Positions 19,375 through 32,100 of a stretch of DNA of 64,000 nt are shown here, piece after piece; position 1 is the first letter of the stretch, and each line of letters starts with the position of its first letter. The position numbers were made by a program, and so were the translations under genes. This DNA comes from an uncultured Shewanella sp. (GTDB lineage Bacteria > Pseudomonadota > Gammaproteobacteria > Enterobacterales > Shewanellaceae): assembly GCF_947501225.1 (NCBI RefSeq), contig NZ_CANMUW010000009.1, positions 62,001 to 126,000 on the forward strand, read 5' to 3'. Under the pieces are notes generated by a model that made no database searches, had not been told where the DNA came from, and saw only the letters and a list, made by a program, of their open reading frames with translations.

Positions 19375-19917
19375 ATAAAGATCAAGAAAACAGCAGGGCG
19401 CCAGGCGGCCCCGAATAGAATTAACGAACTCATCACTGGCGTTTCAGAAGTACGTCTGAACGGTTTAGACGGTGAGGCTCTTGGAGTCTTAACCATTAGG
19501 GAAGCACAAGAGTTAGCTGATGAGGCAGGTGTAGACCTTGTTGAAATTAGCCCTAACGCTGAGCCGCCTGTTTGCCGTATAATGGACTACGGAAAGTATC
19601 TTTTTGATAAAGCAAAAGCTCAAAAAGAACAAAAGAAGAAGCAGAAACAGATACAGGTGAAGGAAGTTAAATTCCGTCCCGGTACTGATGAAAACGATTA
19701 TCAGGTAAAACTACGCAACCTGAATCGTTTTCTAGATGACGGTGACAAAGCGAAAGTAACGCTGCGTTTTCGTGGTCGCGAAATGGCTCACCAAAGTCTT
19801 GGTATGAATCTTTTGAATCGTATTAAAGACGACTTGGCTGAGATAGCAGTAGTTGAGTCTTTCCCGAAAATGGAAGGGCGTCAAGCTGTGATGGTACTCG
19901 CGCCGAAAAAGAAATAG
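19375..19917 (+). CDS. infC: translation initiation factor IF-3, ATA start codon
   Basis: 180 residues. The N-terminal part [20 protein letters not shown] is in frame only if translation starts at the ATA at 19375, eight bases after GGAGG and four bases after the thrS stop. No ATG, GTG or TTG is available at the right place. IF-3 is known to repress its own non-AUG start (AUU in E. coli), so AUA fits that autoregulation. Domain order is IF3-N, lysine-rich linker, IF3-C. Confidence 0.95.
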   Translation: MKIKKTAGRQAAPNRINELITGVSEVRLNGLDGEALGVLTIREAQELADEAGVDLVEISPNAEPPVCRIMDYGKYLFDKAKAQKEQKKKQKQIQVKEVKFRPGTDENDYQVKLRNLNRFLDDGDKAKVTLRFRGREMAHQSLGMNLLNRIKDDLAEIAVVESFPKMEGRQAVMVLAPKKK

Positions 19918-20003
19918 TAAGGCCACAAATAAAAGTAGCAGGGGTCTGTTAAGGTCTCTGCTCGCCTTGCGTTTTATTAATATCCCAATGCGGAGTTTTA
20001 GCA

Positions 20004-20198
20004 ATGCCTAAAATGAAAACAGACAAGGGTGTAGCGAAGCGTTTTAAGAAAACCGCCAATGGTTTCAAGCGTAAGCAAGCCCATTTACGTCATATTTTGA
20101 CAAAGAAGAGCACTAAGCGTAAACGTCACTTACGTGCTAAATGTTTAGTAGCTAAGTCTGATGTGCCAGCAATTGCACGTCAACTACCATACGCTTAA
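20004..20198 (+). CDS. rpmI: 50S ribosomal protein L35
   Basis: 64 residues, very basic, [20 protein letters not shown] start. Co-transcribed between infC and rplT. In related bacteria L20 represses the rpmI-rplT message through its leader; the 86-bp gap before this gene may take part. Confidence 0.97.
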
Positions 20199-20216
20199 TT
20201 AAAGGAGCAATGAACA

Positions 20217-20576
20217 ATGCCTAGAGTTAAGCGTGGTGTAACCGCTCGTGCTCGTCACAAGAAAGTACTTAAATTAGCCAAAGGTTATTACGGAGCTCGC
20301 TCACGTACTTACCGCGTTGCAGTTCAAGCTGTAACTAAAGCTGGTCAATATGCTTACCGTGACCGTCGTCAGAAGAAACGTCAATTCCGTCAACTTTGGA
20401 TTGCACGTATCAATGCGGCTTCTCGTCAAAATGGTCTGTCTTACAGCCGTTTCATCAATGGTTTGAAGAAAGCCTCAATTGAAATCGATCGTAAGATCCT
20501 GGCTGACATCGCTGTTTTTGATAAAGTTGTATTCGCAACTTTAGTTGAGAAAGCAAAAGAAGCATTAGCTAAGTAA
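20217..20576 (+). CDS. rplT: 50S ribosomal protein L20
   Basis: 119 residues. [20 protein letters not shown] start and the conserved [20 protein letters not shown] segment. AAAGGAGC ribosome-binding site. Follows rpmI by 18 bp and ends at a strong terminator. Confidence 0.97.
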   Translation: MPRVKRGVTARARHKKVLKLAKGYYGARSRTYRVAVQAVTKAGQYAYRDRRQKKRQFRQLWIARINAASRQNGLSYSRFINGLKKASIEIDRKILADIAVFDKVVFATLVEKAKEALAK

Positions 20577-20598
20577 TTAGTTAGTACATCTATTTAAA

Positions 20599-20622
20599 AG
20601 GGGACCTTCGGGTCCCTTTTTT
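20599..20622 (+). terminator. rplT operon terminator
   Basis: Stem GGGACC/GGTCCC extended by A-T pairs around a TTCG tetraloop, ending in a T run at 20617-20622. Confidence 0.9.
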
Positions 20623-20714
20623 GTGTTTGGGACACTTAAAATAATTGGCCAAAGATGGAATCAAATTGTGGATGTCTTTGAATGTTGGAAGGGTGATAGG
20701 GCATTTTTCCGGCA

Positions 20715-20746
20715 AAAAAATAGTAGGCAATTGCCTACTATTTTTT
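20715..20746. terminator. bidirectional terminator, trxB 3' side
   Basis: Perfect 32-bp palindrome: six As, TAGTAGGCAA, its complement, six Ts. It lies just beyond the trxB stop and serves the minus strand as well as the plus strand. Confidence 0.85.
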
Positions 20747-20759
20747 AGTTGAGGTTACT

Positions 20760-21833
<1,074 letters not shown>

Positions 21834-21857
21834 CTAAAACCAGAAACGGGTCTTGTA

Positions 21858-22973
21858 TTAGTTAAGCAGGATAGTCGGGTCGACATATTCCATGTTAAGC
21901 GCTTCGGCAACTTCGCTACATGTGATCTTACCGTGCATGACGTTAAGACCGTTGAGAAGATGCTTGTCCTGTAGCAGTGCTTCTCTGTAACCAAGCTCTG
22001 CTAATTTGATGATATAAGGCAAGGTTGCATTGTTCAGGGCAAATGTTGAAGTACGGGCTACCGCGCCTGGCATGTTAGCAACGCAGTAGTGGACTACGTC
22101 ATCGACGATATAAGTAGGATCCTGATGCGTGGTGGCATGAGAAGTTTCGATACAACCACCTTGGTCGATTGCAACGTCTACGATTGCAGAACCTGGCTTC
22201 ATGCGCTTGATGTGATCTTTCGTCACCAGCTTAGGCGCAGCGGCACCTGGAACCAATACACCACCGATAACCAAATCGGCTTCAAGGACATGTTTCTCAA
22301 TAGCGTCAGCCGTTGAATAGATAGCCTTAACTTTATTATCAAACTGAATGTTTAAACGTCTCAGAGTTTCGATGCTACGATCAAGGATAACGACTTCCGC
22401 ACCCAGGCCTACAGCCATCTGGGCAGCATTTGTTCCTACCATGCCACCGCCAATAATCACGACCTTTGCTGGTTCAACACCTGGTACTCCGCCCAATAAC
22501 ATACCGCGGCCACCCATGTTCTTTTCCAATGCCATCGCACCCGCCTGGATAGACATTCTACCGGCAACTTCAGACATAGGAGCGAGAAGAGGGAGTGCAC
22601 CGCGATCATCGGTTACAGTTTCATAAGCGATACAAACTGATCCACTTTTGACTAAATCTTCAGTCTGTGGAAGATCCGGAGCAAGGTGGAGGTAGGTAAA
22701 CAGAAGTTGATCTTCGCGTAACATTGCGCGTTCAACTGCCTGTGGCTCTTTCACCTTTACAATCATTTCCGCTTTAGCAAATACTTCTGCAGCGGTAGCT
22801 AAGATTGATGCGCCAACATCGATATAGTCTTGATCTGTAAAACCAATCCCATTACCTGCGCTAGCCTCTATAAAGACCGTATGACCTTTATTAGTCAATT
22901 CACGTACACTTGAAGGGACCATTCCAACACGATATTCGTGGTTTTTGATTTCTTTAGGTACACCAATTATCAT
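21858..22973 (-). CDS. ald: alanine dehydrogenase
   Basis: 371 residues, usual length. MIIGVPKEIKNHEYRVGM start, pyruvate-binding region, and a Rossmann GGGMVGTNAAQMAVGLGAEV NAD-binding motif. It interconverts L-alanine and pyruvate with NAD+. Divergent from an Lrp-type gene, with 180 bp between starts, which is a common arrangement for Lrp-controlled amino-acid catabolism. Confidence 0.96.
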   Translation of the reverse strand: MIIGVPKEIKNHEYRVGMVPSSVRELTNKGHTVFIEASAGNGIGFTDQDYIDVGASILATAAEVFAKAEMIVKVKEPQAVERAMLREDQLLFTYLHLAPDLPQTEDLVKSGSVCIAYETVTDDRGALPLLAPMSEVAGRMSIQAGAMALEKNMGGRGMLLGGVPGVEPAKVVIIGGGMVGTNAAQMAVGLGAEVVILDRSIETLRRLNIQFDNKVKAIYSTADAIEKHVLEADLVIGGVLVPGAAAPKLVTKDHIKRMKPGSAIVDVAIDQGGCIETSHATTHQDPTYIVDDVVHYCVANMPGAVARTSTFALNNATLPYIIKLAELGYREALLQDKHLLNGLNVMHGKITCSEVAEALNMEYVDPTILLN

Positions 22974-23153
22974 CTTCGAGCCTCAAATTGCATAAAAACC
23001 CATTTTATATGGGTGTAATTGTTATTTTGTCGTGTCCTGAACGTGCTTGTCTCAGGGAAATCTAGTATAGTATCAGTTCGGCAGTTTATGCTGCTGAAGT
23101 TTTGACATACGTAGTGATAAATGTTGTTTTAGTAATAAAGCAAGGTTAAAAAT

Positions 23154-23657
23154 ATGGTTGATAATAAAAAGAGTCCTATAAAAGACTTAGATCGGATAGA
23201 TCGAAACATACTTAATGAGTTACAAATTGACGGTCGCATTTCCAATGTTGAGCTTTCAAAACGTGTAGGCTTAAGTCCCACCCCTTGCCTTGAGAGAGTT
23301 AAAAGACTCGAAAAACAGGGGTATATCAATGGATATACGGCATTAGTTAATCCCCATTTCCTGGGTGCATCCTTGCTTGTATTTGTTGAAATTACGCTTA
23401 ATCGTGATAGTTCGGAAGTGTTTGACAAGTTTAATCGTGCTGTTCAACTACTCGATGACATTCAAGAGTGTCATTTAGTATCCGGCGATTTTGACTATCT
23501 GTTGAAAACGCGAGTATCAGACATGTCTGCATACCGCCGCTTATTAGGTGAAACTTTACTCAAACTGCCATCGGTTTCAGACACGCGTACATACGTTGTG
23601 ATGGAAGAGGTGAAGCAAACGAATAAAGTAGCAATAAACGTTACTGCAGAATCTTAA
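23154..23657 (+). CDS. lrp: leucine-responsive regulatory protein (Lrp)
   Basis: 167 residues, close to E. coli Lrp in length. Helix-turn-helix in the first ~60 residues (ILNELQIDGRISNVELSKRV, GLSPTPCLERVKRLE) and a C-terminal RAM/effector domain (ECHLVSGDFDYLLKTRV). Global regulator of amino-acid metabolism. Its position upstream of ftsK and divergent from ald supports this call. Confidence 0.95.
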   Translation: MVDNKKSPIKDLDRIDRNILNELQIDGRISNVELSKRVGLSPTPCLERVKRLEKQGYINGYTALVNPHFLGASLLVFVEITLNRDSSEVFDKFNRAVQLLDDIQECHLVSGDFDYLLKTRVSDMSAYRRLLGETLLKLPSVSDTRTYVVMEEVKQTNKVAINVTAES

Positions 23658-23676
23658 TATCTGAAGCTAACTCAAA

Positions 23677-23702
23677 AAGGAGCCGCATTCGGCTCCTTTT
23701 TT
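23677..23702 (+). terminator. lrp terminator
   Basis: Stem AGGAGCC/GGCTCCT around GCATTC with a run of six Ts, 20 bases after lrp. Confidence 0.9.
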
Positions 23703-23823
23703 ATGCTGTTTATTAATCCATCGTTTACATGAAATAAAGTAGAGTTAATGCCATTGCCGGGCTTAAATCGCTGCAAAAGGAGGTTATTTTTGATATCTTA
23801 GACCGACCTGACTTATTCTTTTT

Positions 23824-26364
23824 ATGGGTTTTCATTTGTCTAAGGGAAATAGTATTAAAACGCTAAGCGGAGTCCAGCGTCTCCTCGAGGGGGGCCTGAT
23901 TTTTTGCTGCATGCTAGCAACCTACGTCTTACTTGCCCTCAGCAGCTTTCACTCCTCAGATCCCGGTTGGAGCCAGTCTCATTTCGAGGGTGAAATTCAG
24001 AATGTGACCGGTGCGGTAGGTGCCTGGTCTGCCGATGTACTCTTCTATTTTTTTGGTTACACGGCTTATCTCATCCCTATAGTGATAGCACTGACAGGCT
24101 GGTTACTGTTTAAGAGGACTCATAAGCTTCTCGAAGTCGATTACTTCTCTGTCGGATTGAGGCTCATTGGTTTTCTGTTGATTGTATTCAGTTTAGCCGC
24201 GCTTGGTAGCATGAATGCCAATGATATCTATGAGTTTTCAGCAGGTGGTGTTGCCGGAGATGTGATACGTGATGCCATGTTGCCCTATTTCAACAAGCTG
24301 GGTACGACCTTACTGCTGCTCTGCTTTGTAGGGGCGGGCTTTACTCTGCTCACCGGGATCAGTTGGTTGACCATAGTAGACCTTACCGGCTTCTCAACCA
24401 TCTGGGTATTTAAATTTTTGTACTCGCTGCCTGAACGATTTAAGCGTGATACCGGTGAAACTGAAGATACCCGTGGTTTCATGTCGGTCTTTGACAAGTT
24501 CAAGGAGAAGCGTAATCAGTCCCAGGTTCCGGAGTTTGATGATGAAACATTCGATGACCGGGATTTTGAAACTGAATATGAGCAAGCTCACCCGCACAAT
24601 TTTGAAGAAGATAGCAGTGATGAATTGACTTCGTTGCAGAGAATTGAACCTCAGTTACGCAGTGAAGATGAGATATTCGATGACGAGGTGCAGTTGAGCC
24701 AGTCAATCTCGGCAGCCGATGAGGAGGTCGAAGAGATTGATTTCGACAGCCAAAAATCGAGTGGCAAACTAGAGCCTGTTAAACCAAAGGTTTCCCAGGA
24801 AGCTAAAATTGTCGACGGTATAGTCGTGTTGCCAGGGCAAGACCTGGAGCAGGCTAAAAAACCTATTGCGCCATTGCCGGATATCTCCTTGTTAGATGTG
24901 CCCAACAGAAAAGCAAACCCAATCAGCCGGGAAGAGTTAGAGCAGGTTGGGGCGCTGGTAGAGGTTAAACTTGCCGATTTCAATATCATCGCCAAGGTGG
25001 TGGGTGTTTTCCCCGGTCCCGTTGTCACCCGGTTCGAGCTTGAGTTGGCGCCGGGCGTTAAGGCGTCTAAGATCACCAATCTTTCAAAAGATCTGGCTCG
25101 CTCTCTGTTGGCTGAAAGTGTACGTGTAGTAGAGGTTATCCCGGGTAAAGCCTATGTCGGCCTCGAGCTTCCCAATAAATTCCGCGAAACTGTCTATATG
25201 CGTGATGTATTAGACAGCCAGACTTTCGCAGATAGCAAGTCGCATTTGAGTATGGTTCTTGGGCAGGATATTGCCGGTGAGCCAGTAGTGGTTGACCTTG
25301 GTAAGATGCCTCACTTGTTGGTTGCCGGTACAACAGGCTCGGGTAAGTCTGTCGGTGTAAACGTGATGATCACCAGTTTGCTCTACAAGTCCGGTCCGGA
25401 AGATGTTCGATTTATCATGATCGATCCTAAGATGCTTGAGCTTTCTGTATATGAAGGGATCCCTCATCTTCTGTGTGAAGTCGTGACAGATATGAAAGAG
25501 GCGGCAAACTCACTGCGCTGGTGTGTGGGTGAGATGGAGCGTCGATATAAATTGATGTCGGCGCTGGGCGTTCGAAACCTGAAAGGGTACAACGCTAAGA
25601 TAAAAGAGGCAAAAGAGTCCGGTCAGCCAATCTTTGACCCTCTATGGAAGTCATCAGACAGTATGGAGCCTGAAGCACCTGAGCTTGATAAACTCCCGTC
25701 TATCGTCGTTGTTGTGGATGAGTTTGCCGATATGATGATGATTGTCGGTAAGAAAGTCGAAGAGCTCATCGCGCGAATTGCGCAGAAGGCACGTGCCGCA
25801 GGCATACATCTGATACTCGCAACACAACGTCCTTCGGTGGATGTTATCACGGGCCTGATTAAGGCCAACATTCCTACGAGAATGGCGTTCCAGGTATCCA
25901 GCCGTATCGACTCGCGCACCATTTTAGATCAACAAGGGGCTGAAACCCTGCTTGGAATGGGTGATATGCTCTATCTGCCTCCAGGTACCAGTGTGCCTAT
26001 TCGTGTTCATGGGGCTTTCATTGACGATCATGAGGTTCATGCGGTTGTCGCCGATTGGCACAGTCGCGGCAAGCCGCAATATATCGATGAGATTCTGCAG
26101 GGCTCGACAGAAGGGGAGCAGGTACTGTTACCGGGCGAAACCAGTGAGGCGGAAGAGGAAGCTGATGCGCTCTATGATGAAGCCGTAGCCTTTGTTACTG
26201 AGACGCGCAGAGGATCTATCTCCAGCGTGCAACGTAAGTTCAAGATAGGTTATAACCGAGCCGCTCGCATCATCGAGCAGATGGAGGCTCAAGGTGTCGT
26301 GAGTTCCCAGGGGCATAACGGCAACCGGGAAGTGCTTGCACCGCCACCGCCGAAAACCTTTTAG
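23824..26364 (+). CDS. ftsK: DNA translocase FtsK
   Basis: 846 residues. Four N-terminal membrane segments within the first ~190 residues anchor it at the septum. An acidic linker (about 200-330) follows, then the motor with Walker [13 protein letters not shown] and Walker [14 protein letters not shown], and a C-terminal gamma winged helix ([20 protein letters not shown]) that reads KOPS. It couples chromosome dimer resolution to division. The linker is short compared with E. coli FtsK (1329 residues), as in many other gammaproteobacteria. Confidence 0.97.
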   Translation: MGFHLSKGNSIKTLSGVQRLLEGGLIFCCMLATYVLLALSSFHSSDPGWSQSHFEGEIQNVTGAVGAWSADVLFYFFGYTAYLIPIVIALTGWLLFKRTHKLLEVDYFSVGLRLIGFLLIVFSLAALGSMNANDIYEFSAGGVAGDVIRDAMLPYFNKLGTTLLLLCFVGAGFTLLTGISWLTIVDLTGFSTIWVFKFLYSLPERFKRDTGETEDTRGFMSVFDKFKEKRNQSQVPEFDDETFDDRDFETEYEQAHPHNFEEDSSDELTSLQRIEPQLRSEDEIFDDEVQLSQSISAADEEVEEIDFDSQKSSGKLEPVKPKVSQEAKIVDGIVVLPGQDLEQAKKPIAPLPDISLLDVPNRKANPISREELEQVGALVEVKLADFNIIAKVVGVFPGPVVTRFELELAPGVKASKITNLSKDLARSLLAESVRVVEVIPGKAYVGLELPNKFRETVYMRDVLDSQTFADSKSHLSMVLGQDIAGEPVVVDLGKMPHLLVAGTTGSGKSVGVNVMITSLLYKSGPEDVRFIMIDPKMLELSVYEGIPHLLCEVVTDMKEAANSLRWCVGEMERRYKLMSALGVRNLKGYNAKIKEAKESGQPIFDPLWKSSDSMEPEAPELDKLPSIVVVVDEFADMMMIVGKKVEELIARIAQKARAAGIHLILATQRPSVDVITGLIKANIPTRMAFQVSSRIDSRTILDQQGAETLLGMGDMLYLPPGTSVPIRVHGAFIDDHEVHAVVADWHSRGKPQYIDEILQGSTEGEQVLLPGETSEAEEEADALYDEAVAFVTETRRGSISSVQRKFKIGYNRAARIIEQMEAQGVVSSQGHNGNREVLAPPPPKTF

Positions 26365-26402
26365 CTCGATGGCACTACGACTAAGCATGAATAGATATTA
26401 AT

Positions 26403-26420
26403 CTCCTGCCAATGCAGGAG
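26403..26420. other. hairpin between ftsK and lolA
   Basis: CTCCTGC, CAAT loop, GCAGGAG. No T tract, so not a clear terminator. It may modulate read-through into lolA. Confidence 0.45.
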
Positions 26421-26474
26421 TCATCTCCAATAGCGTTATGATATTGGTGTTATGAACAGTTTTAAGGACAGACA

Positions 26475-27101
26475 ATGAGAAAGACCTTATCAATACTCGC
26501 TATCAGCCTTCCATTAATAGCATCTGGTTATGCTCAGGCAAACGAGTCTGGAATGTTAAAAGCTAAACTAGCAGAGATCGCGACGTTAAAGGCTAACTTT
26601 ACTCAGACCGTAACTGACATTAATAATAAAGAGATCCAGAAGGGAAGCGGCGTATTTGCCCTGGCGTATCCCAATCAATTTTACTGGCATCTTACTGAGC
26701 CCGATGAGTCGCTAATCGTTGCCGATGGCACTGATGTGTGGATCTATAACCCCTTTGCCGAAGAAGTTTCAGTGATGGACCTTAATCAAGCCATCGATGC
26801 ATCGCCCATTGCTCTTCTGGTTCACCGTGATGAGGAAACCTGGTCTAAATACAGTGTGACCAGTGAAAATGGCTGTTTCAGCATCTCGCCTAAGAGTCTG
26901 GATGCAGGTGTTCAGTCTGTCGATGTATGCTTCGAAGAGGACACCCTGACGCAGATGGTACTTCAGGATCAGCAGGGTAATGTAAGCCAATTTATCCTGT
27001 CGGAGCAAACCGCAATCGATGATGATGAAGCTTCACTGTTTAAATTTACCGTGCCTGATGATGTCGATATCGATGATCAGCGACTGAATACGGTTAACTA
27101 A
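26475..27101 (+). CDS. lolA: outer-membrane lipoprotein carrier protein LolA
   Basis: 208 residues with a signal peptide ([22 protein letters not shown]). The mature chain has the LolA pattern: [27 protein letters not shown] and [17 protein letters not shown]. Periplasmic chaperone taking lipoproteins from LolCDE to LolB. It follows ftsK and precedes rarA, the standard order. It is notable in this window because six predicted surface lipoproteins are encoded downstream. Confidence 0.95.
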   Translation: MRKTLSILAISLPLIASGYAQANESGMLKAKLAEIATLKANFTQTVTDINNKEIQKGSGVFALAYPNQFYWHLTEPDESLIVADGTDVWIYNPFAEEVSVMDLNQAIDASPIALLVHRDEETWSKYSVTSENGCFSISPKSLDAGVQSVDVCFEEDTLTQMVLQDQQGNVSQFILSEQTAIDDDEASLFKFTVPDDVDIDDQRLNTVN

Positions 27102-27110
27102 GGGTTATTA

Positions 27111-28442
27111 GTGTCAAGTTTTAGTTTCGATTTTGCACCCGATTTCAGGCCTCTGGCTGCTCGAATGCGGCCGGAAAACCTGTCTCAGTATATCGGCCAA
27201 TCTCACCTGTTAGGGGAGGGAAAGCCACTTCGTAAAGCCCTGGAAGCGGGGCGCGCTCATTCGATGATGTTTTGGGGGCCGCCAGGCACCGGAAAGACCA
27301 CGCTGGCTGAGCTGGTAGCACACTATGCTAACGCCCATGTGGAGCGAATTTCTGCAGTGACATCAGGTGTTAAAGAGATCCGAACGGCTATCGAGCATGC
27401 TAAAAATGTTGCCGAGTCCCGGGGACAGAGAACGCTGCTGTTTGTCGATGAGGTACATCGTTTTAACAAGAGCCAGCAAGATGCTTTCCTGCCTTTCATC
27501 GAAGATGGCACGGTTATTTTTATCGGTGCTACAACCGAAAATCCCTCATTTGAGATCAATAACGCCCTGCTGTCCCGTGCCCGTGTCTATCTGATAAAGA
27601 AGCTGACTAACGATGAGATCGTACATATTGTCAAACAGGCATTGAGCGATGAAGAGCGGGGCTTAGGAAAGCGAAAGCTAAAGATCCCTGATAATATTGC
27701 GCTTAAGCTGGCTAATGTCTGTGAAGGAGATGCACGAAAGGCACTCAACTTAATTGAGCTGATGAGTGATATGCTTGCCGATGGCGGCAGTTTCACTGAA
27801 GAGATGATCATTGAGGTTGCCGGGCAGCAACTTGCCGGCTTCGATAAGAATGGCGATCAATATTACGATCTGATATCAGCCGTACACAAATCTATTCGTG
27901 GTTCTGCACCCGATGCGGCCCTTTATTGGTTTTGTAGAATGCTGGAGGGAGGGTGCGATCCTCTTTATATCGCACGTAGGTTACTGGCCATTGCATCAGA
28001 AGATATCGGAAATGCCGATCCTGTGGCGATGACAGTTGCACTTAACGCCTGGGAATGTTTTCACCGTGTAGGACCATCGGAAGGGGAGAGAGCGATAGCT
28101 CAGGCTATCGTTTATCTGGCAAGTGCACCTAAGAGTAACGCTGTCTACACGGCATTCAAAGCTGCCAGGCAGTTAGCCCGTGAAACCGGTCAGGAAGCCG
28201 TGCCGGAGCATCTACGCAATGCCCCCACACAGTTGATGCAAGATCTTGGTTATGGCGAAGGCTATCGTTATGCCCACGATGAGCCTAACTCCTATGCAAG
28301 CGGAGAGTGTTATTTCCCTGAATCTCTTGCCGATTCACGTTTTTATTACCCGACTGAACATGGTTTTGAAAAAAGGATTAAAGCAAAACTGGAGCAATTA
28401 GCCTTGCTCGATTCAGGCAGTGAGATTAAACGGTATGAATAA
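27111..28442 (+). CDS. rarA: replication-associated recombination protein A
   Basis: 443 residues, GTG start nine bases after lolA. AAA+ ATPase of the RarA/MgsA/WRNIP1 family: Walker [13 protein letters not shown], Walker [21 protein letters not shown], sensor 1 [12 protein letters not shown], plus the C-terminal tetramerisation part. It acts at stalled replication forks. Overlaps the next gene by 8 bases. Confidence 0.96.
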   Translation: MSSFSFDFAPDFRPLAARMRPENLSQYIGQSHLLGEGKPLRKALEAGRAHSMMFWGPPGTGKTTLAELVAHYANAHVERISAVTSGVKEIRTAIEHAKNVAESRGQRTLLFVDEVHRFNKSQQDAFLPFIEDGTVIFIGATTENPSFEINNALLSRARVYLIKKLTNDEIVHIVKQALSDEERGLGKRKLKIPDNIALKLANVCEGDARKALNLIELMSDMLADGGSFTEEMIIEVAGQQLAGFDKNGDQYYDLISAVHKSIRGSAPDAALYWFCRMLEGGCDPLYIARRLLAIASEDIGNADPVAMTVALNAWECFHRVGPSEGERAIAQAIVYLASAPKSNAVYTAFKAARQLARETGQEAVPEHLRNAPTQLMQDLGYGEGYRYAHDEPNSYASGECYFPESLADSRFYYPTEHGFEKRIKAKLEQLALLDSGSEIKRYE

Positions 28443-28809
28443 TATTCTATTTGTTGCACTGGGCGGTTCGATAGGTGCAGTTTTTCGCTATCTGATCTCA
28501 ATTTTAATGCTTCAGCTATTTGGCTCAGCATTTCCTTTTGGTACACTGTTAGTCAATGTCATCGGCTCTTTTCTGATGGGTATAATTTATGCTCTGGGCC
28601 AGATCAGTCAAGTGAGTCCTGAACTTAAGGCATTGGTTGGTGTTGGGCTTTTAGGGGCACTTACTACATTTTCAACTTTTTCCAATGAGACCCTGCTATT
28701 GATTCAGGGTGGTGCTTGGTTAAAGGCATTTTTTAATATCGCTCTGAACCTGAGTCTATGTATATTCATGGTCTACCTGGGACAGCAGTTGGTTTTTTCT
28801 CGCATTTAA
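28435..28809 (+). CDS. crcB: fluoride ion channel CrcB/Fluc
   Basis: 124 residues from the ATG at 28435 inside the 3' end of rarA. Four membrane segments. [13 protein letters not shown] and the central [15 protein letters not shown] are the Fluc signature. It exports fluoride as a dual-topology dimer. Translationally coupled with rarA. Confidence 0.94.
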   Translation: MNNILFVALGGSIGAVFRYLISILMLQLFGSAFPFGTLLVNVIGSFLMGIIYALGQISQVSPELKALVGVGLLGALTTFSTFSNETLLLIQGGAWLKAFFNIALNLSLCIFMVYLGQQLVFSRI

Positions 28810-28824
28810 CTATTAAGAATATAA

Positions 28825-30114
<1,290 letters not shown>

Positions 30115-30236
30115 AAGCACAATGCCCGGGCACTTCATTTTAATGAGAGTGCCTCAGGGCGGCAGTCAAGTGACGACTGAATAAAGAAAGCTAAAAAGTC
30201 ATTAAAAATAATAATTAAAATAAGGGATTAAACACA

Positions 30237-30359
30237 ATGGATAATGGTAGGCGCTACTTTCAGTGGCTTACCTATGTGGCGATCATCTGTGTTTTCGGCG
30301 CTATCATGTTCGCTGCATTCGGGAAGGCTGCTCTACTTGTCATAGAGAACATTACCTGA
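30237..30359 (+). CDS. small single-membrane-span protein, unknown
   Basis: A 40-residue ORF with an AAGGGA ribosome-binding site nine bases before the ATG. It begins MDNGRRYFQWLTYVAIICVF and continues as one membrane helix to a short tail. It sits between serS and its own downstream terminator, so it is probably translated. No function can be assigned. Confidence 0.6.
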   Translation: MDNGRRYFQWLTYVAIICVFGAIMFAAFGKAALLVIENIT

Positions 30360-30381
30360 CTTTTATGTCACCAAGAATATT

Positions 30382-30417
30382 AAAACCGAGGTATCTGAAT
30401 TGATGTCTCGGTTTTTT
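30382..30417 (+). terminator. terminator after the serS/small-ORF transcript
   Basis: Stem AAAACCGAG/CTCGGTTTT with a T run. Because As precede the stem, it may also work for the tus operon arriving from the other side. Confidence 0.8.
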
Positions 30418-30445
30418 ATTGGTGTTTAAAAATAGCTGATTCTGA

Positions 30446-30781
30446 CTAGATACACTTTGCCGGTTTTGGCAGTCCGGCAACCTTAGTCGCTTGCTTGGCC
30501 GGTCCAGTGGGGAAAAGGGTATAAAGGTACTTAGAGTTTCCCTTATCGGCACCCAACTTTTGGCCGATGGCTTTAACAAGTACACGTATTGCCGGGCTCG
30601 TCTTGTATTCTAAATAGAAGTCACGGACAAAGTGAATGACCTCCCAATGAGCAGGGGTGAGCGTTATCTGCTCCTGTGTTGCAATGATCTCAGCAATCTC
30701 TTCATTCCACTGTGAAACCTGCTTCAGGTAACCCTGATGATCGGTTTCGATCTGCTCGCCTTTATATTCAAAACTATTCAA
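30446..30781 (-). CDS. tusE: sulfur relay protein TusE/DsrC
   Basis: 111 residues from a TTG at 30781, chosen because the family starts just before [16 protein letters not shown]; an ATG at 30814 would add 11 unsupported residues. The conserved end [19 protein letters not shown] carries the penultimate catalytic cysteine. It accepts sulphur from TusBCD and hands it to MnmA for 2-thiouridine at tRNA position 34. Separated by ~95 bp from tusB. Confidence 0.92.
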   Translation of the reverse strand: MNSFEYKGEQIETDHQGYLKQVSQWNEEIAEIIATQEQITLTPAHWEVIHFVRDFYLEYKTSPAIRVLVKAIGQKLGADKGNSKYLYTLFPTGPAKQATKVAGLPKPAKCI

Positions 30782-30876
30782 CTGCTGTAAACCTCTCAGA
30801 ACTGCGCGATCCATAACTGGTGTGAGTAATCATAAAGAGTTACTCCAAAATTATTCAAAATAGGTGAGTACGATGC

Positions 30877-31158
30877 CTACCAGGCGATCACCTTGTCGTG
30901 TTTTAGAGTCTCTTGTACGAAGGTGTCGTAATCGATAGCGGTATAATCTTTTAACCGCTGACTCAATCCACGAGCTTCGACGTCGTCTTTGAGTACCATC
31001 AATCTCATACCGACCAATCTCTCACGCCACGTGGACAATAGCAGGCTATTAACGCCATTGCCGGACAATAGTATTGAGTCCTGTTTATCCATGTATTTAA
31101 TGCAGCATGCAAGCGCGTTATCTTGTTTTATAGATGTTTGAATATGGTGCAAAATCAT
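30877..31158 (-). CDS. tusB: sulfurtransferase complex subunit TusB
   Basis: 93 residues, DsrH-like. MILHHIQTSIKQDNAL start and a C-terminal tryptophan typical of TusB. Its ATG overlaps the tusC stop by one base (TGATG), indicating translational coupling. Confidence 0.9.
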   Translation of the reverse strand: MILHHIQTSIKQDNALACCIKYMDKQDSILLSGNGVNSLLLSTWRERLVGMRLMVLKDDVEARGLSQRLKDYTAIDYDTFVQETLKHDKVIAW

Positions 31159-31514
31159 CAGAATACTAAGACCTCATCAACCTTTGACAACTCCTCGGTT
31201 ATTACCGATGGAGAAACCTTATCAACTTCAATGGTGAGCTGTGTCGATTCGAGCCCATACTCAGCCAAAGACTCTTCGCAGACAAGTACCGTTTCCACAT
31301 CATAGAGAGGGAGTGCACCGAAAGTAGCAATATAATCTTTTGCGCCAACACGTTCCGGTTGCTGATCTTTGATAAGATTAAGTACACCGTCATCGACGAA
31401 GATTAAACTTACCTCCTGCTCGAAGCTGGCACTCAAGAGTGCCAGATCTAATGCTTCTCTGCCATGTGGGGAGCCGTGCGGGGCTCGCCGAAACAGTATC
31501 GCGACTTTTTTCAT
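31158..31514 (-). CDS. tusC: sulfurtransferase complex subunit TusC
   Basis: 118 residues, DsrF-like: MKKVAILFRRAPHGSPHGRE start, then ALDLALLSASFEQEVSLIFV. Part of the TusBCD heterohexamer. The operon order tusD-tusC-tusB-tusE is as expected for this group. Confidence 0.92.
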   Translation of the reverse strand: MKKVAILFRRAPHGSPHGREALDLALLSASFEQEVSLIFVDDGVLNLIKDQQPERVGAKDYIATFGALPLYDVETVLVCEESLAEYGLESTQLTIEVDKVSPSVITEELSKVDEVLVF

Positions 31515-31551
31515 TTCGATTTACTCATAAATATTCATTCAGCACAGTGGC

Positions 31552-31941
31552 TTAAAAGCTGATCACTCTGTCTGCGGCCTCTATACCCGTAACAAGTTCA
31601 CCTAAACCACCCATCTCAAATGGCTTATCCATATTCCACTGATTGAGCTGGTTCTCACTGGCTTCACTTTTAGACAGGACACCACGCCTCAGAGCGGCAG
31701 AGACACAGTTGACCAGTTGAGTGCCATATCTGTTATTTAGCGATATCCAGGCTTCGGTAAGGTTAAATTCATCGGAAGCGGGGCTGTTAAGCGTGTTGGT
31801 ATTGAGTACGCCATCTTGATAGAAGAAGACCCTCTCAATTTGGTGTCCCGACTCGAGTGCAGCCTCGGCAAAGCGGTAGGCATTATAGCTGGCCGAACTG
31901 GCATAGGCTGCGCCGTTGACCTGAATGATGAATTTACTCAT
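31552..31941 (-). CDS. tusD: sulfurtransferase complex subunit TusD
   Basis: 129 residues from the second of two close ATGs (MSKFIIQVNGAAYASSASYN). The active cysteine is in the LVNCVSAALRRGV segment, which matches the E. coli TusD catalytic region. First gene of the operon. Confidence 0.93.
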   Translation of the reverse strand: MSKFIIQVNGAAYASSASYNAYRFAEAALESGHQIERVFFYQDGVLNTNTLNSPASDEFNLTEAWISLNNRYGTQLVNCVSAALRRGVLSKSEASENQLNQWNMDKPFEMGGLGELVTGIEAADRVISF

Positions 31942-31976
31942 TAACAAATTACTATATTGATGGTAGATAAACGGGC

Positions 31977-32006
31977 AAAAAAATAGCCCCTATGATGGGG
32001 CTATTC
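31977..32006 (-). terminator. terminator of the BAX-inhibitor-like gene
   Basis: On the minus strand, GAATAGCCCC, ATCA-type loop, GGGGCTATT and a run of seven Ts. Confidence 0.9.
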
Positions 32007-32100
32007 TAACTGAAAACCGGCTATTGAAACATGTTATTTTGGAACTGGCATTGATAGGTCGGTTAAACCAATACCCAGCGATCCAAAAAAGTATCTCTTG

